Notes: generated from the sequence alone by a model not told the origin. Positions 25,060 through 33,395 are shown, numbered from the stretch's first letter. The stretch: 35,397 nucleotides of DNA from Nitrospirota bacterium (GCA_018971525.1 JAGXAR010000036.1:1-35397); one strand, 5' to 3'. Translations and numbers: made by a program.

Positions 25060-25881
25060 ATGATTGCGAGACTCGTGCTCTCGCTAGGCCTCAGCCTTCT
25101 GTTCGGCTGGGGAATGGCCTTCGTTGCCCTTGCAGAAGTCGCCGGAAATCTCACTATCGCCGGCAATGGTCCGGAGCAGACAACCATCGAGTCTCTCGCC
25201 CGCGCATTTGAAAAAGCCAACCCTCGAGCCTATCTCGATGTCGTCTGGGATGCCAATTCGAAACCACTCGAGATGGTCAAATCAGGCCAGGCCCACATTG
25301 CCGTCACAGGAACTGAAGCACCTGAACTCATGGCCACAGCCATCGCGTGGGACGGGATCGGCGTGCTCGTACACCTTTCCAATTTCACCAAAGAAGTCAC
25401 AAAGCAACAGGTCGCTGACATTTTCTCCGGTAAGGTTACGATATGGTCGGAACTCGGTGGTCCAGAAACGAAAATTTTGGTCATCGACCGGCCTCGCAAC
25501 CAAAACATCCGCGATGCCTTTGAAAAGCAGCTCGGCATTACCGGCAAGATCGCCGGTAACATCAAGGTGATTGGCCCCGATGAACAGGTTGTCAAGACGG
25601 TCGTGGGAACACTCCCTCCTCTGTCTGCGGTCGCCTACCTGTCCCTGAGCCAGGGATTGTCCGTCGTCTCAGGCGGCGTCGCGGTCAGACTCTTGCCCAT
25701 CGACAAGGTCGAACCGGAGGTCCCCACCGTCAAAGACGGCCGCTATCCGTTCCGACGCCCCGTCCTTCTCTTGTCCAAGAAGGAGCCGCATCCCCTGGCA
25801 GAGGCATTCACCCAGTTCGTCCTGTCCCCGGCCGGTCAACAACTCATTGCCGAGACCTACATTCCAATCAAAGAGAAATAA
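25060..25881 (+). CDS. PstS-like phosphate/anion-binding protein
   Basis: 273 residues with a signal peptide (LVLSLGLSLLFGWGMAFVALA, cleaved after about residue 25). The mature part is a periplasmic binding protein of the PBP-like/PstS type: GNLTIAGNGPEQTTIESLARAF, IAVTGTEAP, VADIFSGKVTIWSELGG (a PstS hallmark) and FTQFVLSPAGQQLIAE near the end. It would bind phosphate or a similar anion outside the cytoplasmic membrane. No pstCAB genes follow, so it may act as a sensor or scavenger. The next gene, 31 bp on, encodes another secreted protein, probably in the same transcript. Confidence 0.9.
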   Translation: MIARLVLSLGLSLLFGWGMAFVALAEVAGNLTIAGNGPEQTTIESLARAFEKANPRAYLDVVWDANSKPLEMVKSGQAHIAVTGTEAPELMATAIAWDGIGVLVHLSNFTKEVTKQQVADIFSGKVTIWSELGGPETKILVIDRPRNQNIRDAFEKQLGITGKIAGNIKVIGPDEQVVKTVVGTLPPLSAVAYLSLSQGLSVVSGGVAVRLLPIDKVEPEVPTVKDGRYPFRRPVLLLSKKEPHPLAEAFTQFVLSPAGQQLIAETYIPIKEK

Positions 25882-25912
25882 TCGTGCGTCGTTGTTATTG
25901 AAGGAGGTACCT

Positions 25913-26371
25913 ATGCGGACGTGGCGATCATCAGTCATCATGTTACTGGGACTCATCGGAGCCATGGTGTCCCCTATAACCGGATCCTTCGCTGAAGAGC
26001 CAGGCGCAATGGTGGATGGCGCAGGATTCACCCTATATGGTACCGAATCGATCAAGGGGTCCGATGCAGCGAAAGTCGACCGGGACCCCGTGTGCGACCG
26101 GAGCAAGCGTCCCCGGATCGCCAAAGTGGAGCCGGACGAAGCCAAGCCTGGCGACAAAGTCGTCATCTCCGGCGAGAATTTCGGTACAAAAGACTGTTTT
26201 CATACTGTGACCTTCAGCGCGGCATCAAAAGCGCCCGTGGACTTCAAATTCATGAATGACTCCACGATTGAAGCAACTGTGCCGGACGCGAAAGCGGGAA
26301 TGTCGTTCATCATCATCGTCGCAGGCGGCGGAAGTGCCCAGTCAAAGCCGGTCTTGATCAAGTCCAAATAG
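25913..26371 (+). CDS. Secreted IPT/TIG domain protein
   Basis: 152 residues from ATG 25913, with an ideal AAGGAGGT 5 bases upstream. A signal peptide (VIMLLGLIGAMVSPITGSFA) is followed by a short linker with VDRDPVCDRSKRP and one IPT/TIG immunoglobulin-like domain (about 65-152): PRIAKVEPDEAKPGDKVVIS, GENFG, STIEATVPDAKAG. Such domains bind proteins or sugars at the cell surface. Two cysteines (CDRS and KDCF) could form a disulfide. It follows the PstS-like gene by 31 bp and is closed by a strong hairpin. Confidence 0.85.
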   Translation: MRTWRSSVIMLLGLIGAMVSPITGSFAEEPGAMVDGAGFTLYGTESIKGSDAAKVDRDPVCDRSKRPRIAKVEPDEAKPGDKVVISGENFGTKDCFHTVTFSAASKAPVDFKFMNDSTIEATVPDAKAGMSFIIIVAGGGSAQSKPVLIKSK

Positions 26372-26378
26372 GCTCGCT

Positions 26379-26408
26379 CCCCGGGAAAGCCAACAGGATT
26401 TCCCGGGG
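26379..26408 (+). terminator. Perfect 10-bp hairpin after the IPT/TIG gene
   Basis: CCCCGGGAAA (26379-26388) and TTTCCCGGGG (26399-26408) are exact complements around a 10-base loop, starting 7 bases after the TAG. It is a very stable stem but no long U-run follows, so it is a likely 3' end structure rather than a textbook intrinsic terminator. Confidence 0.6.
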
Positions 26409-26554
26409 TTGCCACCTCTTGCGTCCCCTGGAACCGCCCCCTTCTACCCCCTTCTTCCCTCGACAGGACTCTTGATCTTATGCTAGTTTACGCGCTCATT
26501 TTGGCCTGATAGCTCTCGCAGAATCGCGAACGATCTGAGGACACAGGGATAGGT

Positions 26555-27973
26555 ATGTTCAAAAAAATTCTGGTGGCCAATCGCGGCGAAATCGCCATGC
26601 GGATTATCCGCGCCTGCCGCGAACTGAACATCGCCACCGCAGCCATTTATTCCGAAGCCGATTCGACCGGGATCTACGTCAAGAAGGCAGACGAGGCCTA
26701 CATAGTCGGTCCGGGACCGGTCAAAGGTTTCCTGGACAGCCAACAGATCGTCGACCTGGCCCAACGGATCGGCGCCGATGCCATCCATCCAGGCTATGGA
26801 TTTCTCTCAGAAAACTCGCAATTTGCGCAACTGTGCCAAACCTCCGGCATTGCCTTCATCGGTCCGTCACCACATGCCATCGACTTGATGGGGAGCAAGG
26901 TCAAAGCCCGTGAGCTGGCCAAACGAGTCGGCGTTCCGATCGTCCCCGGGACAGAGGGTGGCATCACAGACGTCAAGGACGCCCTGTCGTTCGCAAAAGA
27001 CGCCGGCTATCCCGTCATGATTAAAGCCAGCGCAGGCGGAGGAGGCCGCGGCCTCCGGGTGGTGCGGTCGGATGCCGAACTTCGCGAAAACATGGCAGTC
27101 GCATCACGAGAGGCCCAGGCTGCGTTCGGCGACGGCAGCATCTTCATCGAGAAGTATATCGAGCGACCGCATCACATCGAATTCCAGATACTGGCAGACC
27201 GGCACGGCAACATCATCCACCTGGGCGAGCGTGATTGCTCCATTCAGCGCCGGCATCAAAAGCTCATCGAGATCGCTCCATCCTTGGTTCTGACACCACG
27301 TCTTCGTGCCGAAATGGGTGACGCGGCCATCACCATCGCAAAGGCTGTCGATTATGACAATGCCGGCACCGTCGAGTTCCTCCTCGATCAGGACAGCCGC
27401 TATTACTTCATCGAGATGAACCCCCGCCTCCAAGTCGAACATACGGTGACGGAGCAGATCACGGCCATCGACATCGTGCGCAATCAGATCGCCATCGCGG
27501 CCGGCAATCCGCTCGACATCACGCAGCAGGAGGTCACACTCCAAGGCCATGCCATCCAGTGCCGCATCAACGCGGAAGACCCGAAGAACAACTTCCGGCC
27601 TTGCACCGGCACCGTCACAGCCTATCTCTCGCCGGGCGGGATCGGCGTGCGAATCGACGGAGCGGTCTACAAGGACTATACGGTACCGCCCTACTATGAC
27701 GCCCTCCTGGCCAAACTCACCGTACGTGGCCGTACGTGGGAAGAAACCGTCAGCCGCATGAGACGGTCGCTCGAAGAGTATGTCCTGCGCGGGGTGAAGA
27801 CGACGATCCCCTTCATGAAGGAGATCATGCAGGAGCAGGATTTTATGGCAGGACATTTCGACACCTCCTACTTGGAGACGCATCCTGACCTGTTCAACTA
27901 CGACGAGTTTGAGCAGCCGGAGGATCTGGTGCTGGCACTCTCCGCCGCCATCGCCGCCTACGAAGGGCTGTGA
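26555..27973 (+). CDS. pycA: Biotin carboxylase subunit of pyruvate (or 2-oxoglutarate) carboxylase
   Basis: 472 residues with the full biotin carboxylase fold: N-terminal FKKILVANRGEIAMRIIRA, SENSQFAQLC, the ATP-grasp glycine loop KASAGGGGRGLRVV, HIEFQILADRHGNIIHLGERD, QRRHQKLIEIAPS, and the catalytic block FIEMNPRLQVEHTVTE. It carboxylates biotin with ATP and bicarbonate. The next gene, 62 bp downstream, encodes the carboxyltransferase plus biotin carrier, so this is the small subunit of a two-subunit enzyme rather than AccC of acetyl-CoA carboxylase. The length resembles the small subunits of both PycA and the 2-oxoglutarate carboxylase of Hydrogenobacter. AGGGATAGG precedes the ATG. Confidence 0.9.
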   Translation: MFKKILVANRGEIAMRIIRACRELNIATAAIYSEADSTGIYVKKADEAYIVGPGPVKGFLDSQQIVDLAQRIGADAIHPGYGFLSENSQFAQLCQTSGIAFIGPSPHAIDLMGSKVKARELAKRVGVPIVPGTEGGITDVKDALSFAKDAGYPVMIKASAGGGGRGLRVVRSDAELRENMAVASREAQAAFGDGSIFIEKYIERPHHIEFQILADRHGNIIHLGERDCSIQRRHQKLIEIAPSLVLTPRLRAEMGDAAITIAKAVDYDNAGTVEFLLDQDSRYYFIEMNPRLQVEHTVTEQITAIDIVRNQIAIAAGNPLDITQQEVTLQGHAIQCRINAEDPKNNFRPCTGTVTAYLSPGGIGVRIDGAVYKDYTVPPYYDALLAKLTVRGRTWEETVSRMRRSLEEYVLRGVKTTIPFMKEIMQEQDFMAGHFDTSYLETHPDLFNYDEFEQPEDLVLALSAAIAAYEGL

Positions 27974-28035
27974 GCAAACAGCCGCCTATCAACCCCGGTG
28001 ATCCGATGACGAGCTGACGAATAGATCAGGACATC

Positions 28036-29988
28036 ATGGCGACACGACGACCCTCACGAACAAAGACCCCCAAAAAGCGGACAGCCGGACCAGCCGTCCG
28101 GACGTCAAAGACACGTGCCAAGAGCGGCCAGGAGCTGACGATCCAACCGGCAGCGGGCAAGCCCATCCTGATCACCGATGTCGCCTTGCGCGACGGCCAT
28201 CAGTCGCTCTTGGCCACGCGCATGCGGACGGAGGACATGCTGCCCATCGCCCAGAAGCTCGACGCCGTCGGCTATTGGTCGCTCGAGGTCTGGGGTGGCG
28301 CCACCTTCGACACGTGCCTGCGCTTCCTCAAAGAGGATCCCTGGGAACGGCTCCGCACCCTGCGTGCAGCCATGCCCAATACCAAGCTTCAAATGCTGCT
28401 CCGCGGGCAGAACCTGGTCGGATATCGGCACTATGCCGACGATGTGTTGGAACGGTTCATCGAACGGTCTGCCGCCAATGGCATCGACGTCTTTCGCATC
28501 TTCGATGCACTGAACGATATCCGCAACGTCGAACGGGCCATGCGAGAAGTGAAAGCCTGCGGCAAACATGTCGAAGCCGCCATCAGCTATACCGTCAGTC
28601 CCGTCCATAGTGTGGACCGTTTTGTCGACATGGCGAAAAAGCTTGAGGATTTGGGAACCGACACGCTCTGCATCAAAGACATGGCCGGGCTCTTGGCGCC
28701 GCTCGATGCCTATCACCTCATCCGTCGTATCAAAGCAGCGGTGAAGGTCCCGATCCATTTGCATTCACACTACACCTCGGGGATGGCCTCGATGACCTCC
28801 CTCATGGCGATCCTGGGCGGTCTGGACATGCTGGATACGTCCATCTCGCCGTTGGCCGGCGGCACCTCGCACCCAGCGACGGAGACCATGGTGGCCTCAC
28901 TGCGAAACACCCCGTATGACACGGGGCTGGACCTCGCCTCGTTCCTCCCGATCACCGAACACTTCCGCACGGTTCGCCGAAAGTATCGCCAGTTCGAAAG
29001 CGAGTTCACCGGGGTCGATGCCGAGATCCTCACCTCGCAGATTCCCGGCGGCATGCTCTCGAATCTCGCCGCGCAACTGACCGAGCAGAATGCGATCGAT
29101 CGGATGAAAGAAGTCCTGGATGAAGTGCCGCGCGTCCGAAAGGAAATGGGCTATCCCCCGCTCGTCACTCCGACGAGTCAGATCGTGGGGACCCAAGCCA
29201 CGCTCAACGTCCTGACGGGCGAACGGTACAAAGTCATCACCACGGAAACCAAGAACTACTTCCTCGGACTCTACGGGCGGGCGCCTGGACCTGTCGATCA
29301 CGACATCATGGGCCGGGCGATCGGAGACGACCAGCCGATCAAGGCGCGGCCAGCCGATCGGTTGGAGCCCGAACTCGAGGCCATCAGAAAAGATCTGCCG
29401 GCCTCGGCCGAAACGATGGAAGATCAGCTTTCGTTCACGCTGTTCCCCGCCATCGCGCGAGACTTCTTTGAGGCGCGCGAGAAGGGGGACCTGATGCTGG
29501 AGCCCCTCGAAAGCTTCTTGCCCAGTGGACCGGCTGCAGCCACCGAACTCCATTTGGCCCCCGCCGAATTCAACGTCACGGTCCACGGCGAGACCTACCA
29601 TGTGAAGGTGTCCGGCTCAGGACGGAAGGTCGACGGCCGCAAACCATATTACATCCGGGTCAACGACAAACTCGAAGAAGTCTCGTTGGAACCGATCCAG
29701 GAGATCCTGGCCGGCGTGCCGGAAGCCCCTGACGCTGACACCGGTGCCAAGCCCAAACGGCCGAGGCCGTCCAAACCAGGAGACGTGGCCCCCCCGATGC
29801 CGGGTCGCGTCGTCAAAGTGCTCGTCGTGATCGGTGCCGTGGTCAAAGCTAGTGACCCCCTCCTGATCATCGAAGCCATGAAGATGGAAGGTCAGGTCCC
29901 GGCGCCGATCGACGGAAAAGTCACCGCCATCCTGGTCGCCGAAGGCGACAACGTGAAGACGGATGAAACAGTCATCCAGTTGGAATAG
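28036..29988 (+). CDS. pycB: Carboxyltransferase/biotin carrier subunit of pyruvate (or 2-oxoglutarate) carboxylase
   Basis: 650 residues. A basic Lys/Arg/Thr-rich start (1-38) is followed by the HMGL-like carboxyltransferase domain (about 45-310) with ITDVALRDGHQSLLATRM, LLRGQNLVGYRHYADDV, the metal-site Lys in LCIKDMAGLL and the His pair in HLHSHYTSG. The conserved PYC/OadA region follows (about 320-520), then a Pro-rich linker and a C-terminal biotinyl domain with biotin-Lys K616 in EAMKMEG. It moves the carboxyl group to pyruvate, giving oxaloacetate, or to 2-oxoglutarate. No sodium-pump subunits are nearby, so oxaloacetate decarboxylase is unlikely. The next gene overlaps its end by 26 bases. 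Confidence 0.92.
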   Translation: MATRRPSRTKTPKKRTAGPAVRTSKTRAKSGQELTIQPAAGKPILITDVALRDGHQSLLATRMRTEDMLPIAQKLDAVGYWSLEVWGGATFDTCLRFLKEDPWERLRTLRAAMPNTKLQMLLRGQNLVGYRHYADDVLERFIERSAANGIDVFRIFDALNDIRNVERAMREVKACGKHVEAAISYTVSPVHSVDRFVDMAKKLEDLGTDTLCIKDMAGLLAPLDAYHLIRRIKAAVKVPIHLHSHYTSGMASMTSLMAILGGLDMLDTSISPLAGGTSHPATETMVASLRNTPYDTGLDLASFLPITEHFRTVRRKYRQFESEFTGVDAEILTSQIPGGMLSNLAAQLTEQNAIDRMKEVLDEVPRVRKEMGYPPLVTPTSQIVGTQATLNVLTGERYKVITTETKNYFLGLYGRAPGPVDHDIMGRAIGDDQPIKARPADRLEPELEAIRKDLPASAETMEDQLSFTLFPAIARDFFEAREKGDLMLEPLESFLPSGPAAATELHLAPAEFNVTVHGETYHVKVSGSGRKVDGRKPYYIRVNDKLEEVSLEPIQEILAGVPEAPDADTGAKPKRPRPSKPGDVAPPMPGRVVKVLVVIGAVVKASDPLLIIEAMKMEGQVPAPIDGKVTAILVAEGDNVKTDETVIQLE

Positions 29989-30955
29989 CTCCCTTCACAA
30001 CAGCCCGGCGCCTCCACTTCTCTGCTTTCGTGCCTGGCTGCTCACCTCACTCGTAGGCCTGTCGCTCATGCTCACTGCTTGCACGGCACATTCTTCCTTG
30101 CCTCCGTGGTTCGATGCCCTTGGGCGAATCCCAATCAAGACCGTCACAGTCCTCGATCAGCGCATGGCGTACCTCGACGTCGGAGAGGGCCCCCCCGTCA
30201 TTCTCCTGCACGGATTCGGAGGCTCGATGTGGCAGTGGGAACATCAACAGACGGCGCTGTCCGCCCATTTCCGCGTAATCACCCCCGACCTGGTCGGAGC
30301 AGGTCTCTCCGACAAACCGGATATCGAATACCGGCCCGATCAACTGCTGGAATTTCTTGTGGGCTTCATGGACGCGCTCCAGATCCCTCAGGCCAGCGTG
30401 GCGGGCAACAGCATGGGCGCAGGACTCGCCATCGGTCTCGCCCTCGACCACCCTTCACGCGTTTCACAGCTCATCCTCATCGGCGGGCTCCCTGCCCATG
30501 TGATGGAGCACCTGGCGAGCCCTACGCTTCGTCGCGCCTTGACGACCAGCGCCCCGTCCTGGCTCGTCTCATTCGGCAATTCGCTCTTCGGAGGCCTCGT
30601 GCTCAAGTCCACTCTGCGTGAGTTCGTATACGATCCGTCCCTGTTGACCCAAGCCGTACTGGACCGATCCAACCGCAATCGCCGACAGCCCGGGCTGTTC
30701 AAGGCTCTGCTGACCATCGGGACCAACCTCCCGCTGTGGGAACAGAACTACGCTCCGCGCATCGGAACGATCACCCACCGCACCCTGATTGTGTGGGGCG
30801 AGGAAGACCGCGTGTTTCCCCTCCCGGCCGGCGACATGCTTCATCGAACCATAGACGGTTCGACCTTCGTCCGCATCCCCAAGGCGGGACACATCCCGCA
30901 GTGGGAACGACCGGAGCTGGTCAACAAGGAACTCATCACCTTTCTGCGCCCCTAA
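29963..30955 (+). CDS. Lipoprotein alpha/beta hydrolase
   Basis: 330 residues. A long N-terminal signal ends in the lipobox LTAC (Cys 40), so the enzyme is probably lipid-anchored outside the cytoplasmic membrane. The alpha/beta hydrolase core has the oxyanion-hole LLHGFGGS, nucleophile S150 in GNSMGAG, D282 in GEEDRVF and H310 in KAGHIPQW: a complete catalytic triad. The substrate (ester, lactone or similar) is unknown. The ATG lies inside the end of pycB (26-base overlap); no later in-frame start keeps the signal peptide. The TAA stop is the first triplet of a repeat element. Confidence 0.88.
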   Translation: MKQSSSWNSSLHNSPAPPLLCFRAWLLTSLVGLSLMLTACTAHSSLPPWFDALGRIPIKTVTVLDQRMAYLDVGEGPPVILLHGFGGSMWQWEHQQTALSAHFRVITPDLVGAGLSDKPDIEYRPDQLLEFLVGFMDALQIPQASVAGNSMGAGLAIGLALDHPSRVSQLILIGGLPAHVMEHLASPTLRRALTTSAPSWLVSFGNSLFGGLVLKSTLREFVYDPSLLTQAVLDRSNRNRRQPGLFKALLTIGTNLPLWEQNYAPRIGTITHRTLIVWGEEDRVFPLPAGDMLHRTIDGSTFVRIPKAGHIPQWERPELVNKELITFLRP

Positions 30956-31093
30956 CAGGATACTGAAACGGTCCGCCAGCATCGGTCTCAACACCCGTGA
31001 AGCGTATCTCGTGAAACGTCGTTCGTTTCCTGGTTCGGGCGTTTCACGCCTCACGTTTCACGAATGACAAGGACGGCCTATTTCAGCATCCTA
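30953..31093. repeat. Palindromic intergenic element, first family, 141 bp
   Basis: The left end TAACAGGATACTGA (30953-30966) leads into AACGGTCCGCC. The right end, read inward on the other strand, is TAGGATGCTGA (31093-31083), followed by AATAGGCCGTCC. An inner palindrome pairs CGTGAAGCGTATCTCGTGAA (from about 30998) with CTCACGTTTCACG (ending near 31063). The left terminal TAA is the stop of the hydrolase gene. The remaining 145 bases up to the tpx start show no gene; a small AGGAT-GTT-ATCCT hairpin lies near 31096. Confidence 0.6.
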
Positions 31094-31238
31094 CGAGGAT
31101 GTTATCCTTTCATCTCAAACATGAAGGCCATGAAGGTCTGCTCTACGGAGTAGTTTCTTCGTAAATTGCTAACAAACCAAGGACAGACCACGGTATTCTT
31201 GATAAAGTAGTGACTGTCGCCTCACCAAGGAGAGCATT

Positions 31239-31904
31239 ATGAAAGCAGCGCATCGAATGATCGTCGGAACCACAGTCTGCGTGACGCTTGGGTTCACCGG
31301 ATGCGGAAGCACCGGCAACTCCAGCGGCACCAGTTTTCTCTACAAGAACCTCACGGTCGCAGAGGGCAGCGCCCTGGCTGGTGAAGGCCATACGGTCCTC
31401 TTCAAGGGAAGCGCCCTGGCCCTCTCAGGAACCGGCATTAGAGTCGGCGAACCCCTGCGGGAGGTGAAGCTCACACAGACAGACCTGTCGCTGATCAACA
31501 TTACCGACACAAAGGGCAAGGGCAAGGTCCGGATCATCAGCGTCGTGCCGTCGCTCGACACCAAAGTGTGCGAACAGCAGACCCATTATCTGAGCGAGAA
31601 GAACAAAGGCCTCGACAAGATGGTCGAACTGGTGACCGTGAGCATCGACACCCCCTTTGCACAAAAACGATTCGCGGAAGAAGCCCATATTACGAATGTG
31701 ACCTTCCTTTCGGACTATCGAGGGGCCGACTTCGGAAAAACCTACGGACTCTTCCTCAAGGCCCCCCACATCCTGGCTCGTACCGTCATGGTCATCGACT
31801 CCCACAACACCGTGCGGTATCTGCAAATCACTCCCGAACTGGCCCAGCTGCCGGACCTGGATGAGGCCTTCGCCGTGGCCAAGTCACTGATCACCACAAG
31901 CTGA
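31239..31904 (+). CDS. tpx: Lipoprotein thiol peroxidase (Tpx-type peroxiredoxin) lacking the usual resolving Cys
   Basis: 221 residues, about 50 longer than ordinary Tpx because of an N-terminal signal with lipobox FTGC (Cys 22). The peroxidase part runs from about residue 52: VLFKGSALALSG, PSLDTKVC with peroxidatic C111 (PxxxTxxC motif), VSIDTPFAQKRF, FLSDYRGADFGKTYGLF. In E. coli Tpx the resolving Cys follows the RF of this block; here the position is Ala (A146, RFAEEA), so the enzyme looks like a 1-Cys form that needs an outside thiol. It would reduce peroxides at the cell envelope. AAGGAGAG precedes the ATG. A hairpin separates it from sthA. Confidence 0.9.
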   Translation: MKAAHRMIVGTTVCVTLGFTGCGSTGNSSGTSFLYKNLTVAEGSALAGEGHTVLFKGSALALSGTGIRVGEPLREVKLTQTDLSLINITDTKGKGKVRIISVVPSLDTKVCEQQTHYLSEKNKGLDKMVELVTVSIDTPFAQKRFAEEAHITNVTFLSDYRGADFGKTYGLFLKAPHILARTVMVIDSHNTVRYLQITPELAQLPDLDEAFAVAKSLITTS

Positions 31905-31916
31905 CATCCGCACGGT

Positions 31917-31967
31917 CGAGGGTGAGGCGAAGAAGTAGGGGAGTCCCGCACTCCCCCCTCACCCTCG
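31917..31967 (+). terminator. Two-part hairpin after tpx
   Basis: CGAGGGTGAGG (31917-31927) pairs perfectly with CCTCACCCTCG (31957-31967). Inside it GGGGAGT (31938-31944) pairs with ACTCCCC (31950-31956) around a 5-base loop; a 10-base bulge lies on the 5' side only. It begins 13 bases after the tpx stop. It fits an mRNA 3' end structure and shares sequence style (CGAGG, CCTCAGCC nearby) with the repeats at 7673 and 16630. Confidence 0.5.
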
Positions 31968-32000
31968 GCTTGAACCTCAGCCTTCCCTCGCAAGGAACTC

Positions 32001-33395
32001 ATGGCGCTGTATGACATGTTGGTCATTGGAACCGGGCCCGCCGGCCAGAAGGCTGCCGTCCAGGCCGCCAAGCTGGGCAAAAAAGTCGGCATCATCGAGC
32101 GCAAACAAGTCGTCGGCGGCGTCTGTACCAACACCGGCACCATCCCCAGCAAATCCCTCCGTGAAGCTGTGCTCTACCTCTCGGGGTTCCGCCAACGCAC
32201 CCTGTACGGGACCGAATATCGCCTGAAAGAAACGATCACGATCGAAGATCTCGTCTTTCGCGCCAACCACATCATCAACAACGAAATCCAGATCGTGCAG
32301 AACCAGATGGCCCGCAACCGCATCGACCTGATCTTCGGAGAAGCCCGCTTCCTCGATCCTCACCGGCTCCTCGTTCAACAAGCCGACACGTCGACTGAAC
32401 ATGGTGCCCACGTGATCGTCCTCGCGGTGGGGACAGAGCCGGCCCGACCGGCCGACATTCCCTTCGATGATCACACCATCATCGATACCGACGGCCTCCT
32501 CACCCTCACACACCTTCCGACGTCGATGGTCATTGTCGGCGGCGGCGTCATCGGCACAGAGTACGCGTCGATCTTGGCCACGATGGGTGTGCCGGTTATT
32601 CTGATCGACAAGCGACCTCGGTTGCTGGAATTTGTCGACGCCCAGATCATCGATGCTCTGCAACAGCAAATGACAGACATCGGCGTCACGCTTTACCACG
32701 AAGAAGAAGTAGTCGAGATCCGAAAAGAGTCCGATGGACAGATCACGGTCTCGCTGACGCACCGGCCACCGATCACCACCACGACGCTCATGTATGCCAT
32801 CGGCCGCATCGGTGCCACGAAGGGCTTGAACCTGGAGGCCGTCGGCATCACGCCGGATACGCGAGGCCGGGTGATCGTCAACGACCATTTCCAAACATCA
32901 GTCCCCCATATCTACGCCGCCGGCGACGTCATCGGCTTTCCCGCCTTGGCCTCCACCTCCATGCAGCAAGGACGCCATGCCGCCTGCCACGCCTTTGGCC
33001 ATTCCGACCGCACCGACACGGACCTCTTGCCCTACGGCATCTATGCCATTCCGGAAATCTCCATGGTGGGGCGGAGAGAGGAGGATCTGGTCAAGGCAGG
33101 GACTCCCTATGCGGTCGGTATCGCACACTATCGGGAAATCGCCCGCGGACAGCTCATCGGCGATGACACCGGCATGCTGAAGCTGCTCTTTCATCGCCAG
33201 ACCCATGCGCTTCTGGGAGTCCATGCCATTGGAGAAGGCGCGACTGAACTGATCCACATCGGGCAAGCTGTGATGGCGTACCAGGGAAAGATCGATTACT
33301 TCATCGACACGGTCTTCAACTACCCGACCCTGGCGGAATGCTATAAAGTCGCCGCGCTGGACGGCATCAATCGTTTACCGAGGCCCTGGCCCTAG
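32001..33395 (+). CDS. sthA: Soluble pyridine nucleotide transhydrogenase
   Basis: 464 residues, close to the 466 of E. coli SthA. It is a flavoprotein of the lipoamide dehydrogenase family: FAD-binding DMLVIGTGPAGQKAAVQAA, then GGVCTNTGTIPSKSLREAV. In disulfide relatives the second active-site Cys is present; here it is Thr (CTNTGT), as expected for SthA, which has no redox disulfide. NAD(P)-binding MVIVGGGVIGTEYASI and IYAAGDVIGFPALAS follow, and the dimerisation domain ends FNYPTLAECYKVAALDG. It moves hydride between NADPH and NAD in the cytoplasm. AAGGAAC precedes the ATG; TenA follows after 75 bp. Confidence 0.95.
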   Translation: MALYDMLVIGTGPAGQKAAVQAAKLGKKVGIIERKQVVGGVCTNTGTIPSKSLREAVLYLSGFRQRTLYGTEYRLKETITIEDLVFRANHIINNEIQIVQNQMARNRIDLIFGEARFLDPHRLLVQQADTSTEHGAHVIVLAVGTEPARPADIPFDDHTIIDTDGLLTLTHLPTSMVIVGGGVIGTEYASILATMGVPVILIDKRPRLLEFVDAQIIDALQQQMTDIGVTLYHEEEVVEIRKESDGQITVSLTHRPPITTTTLMYAIGRIGATKGLNLEAVGITPDTRGRVIVNDHFQTSVPHIYAAGDVIGFPALASTSMQQGRHAACHAFGHSDRTDTDLLPYGIYAIPEISMVGRREEDLVKAGTPYAVGIAHYREIARGQLIGDDTGMLKLLFHRQTHALLGVHAIGEGATELIHIGQAVMAYQGKIDYFIDTVFNYPTLAECYKVAALDGINRLPRPWP

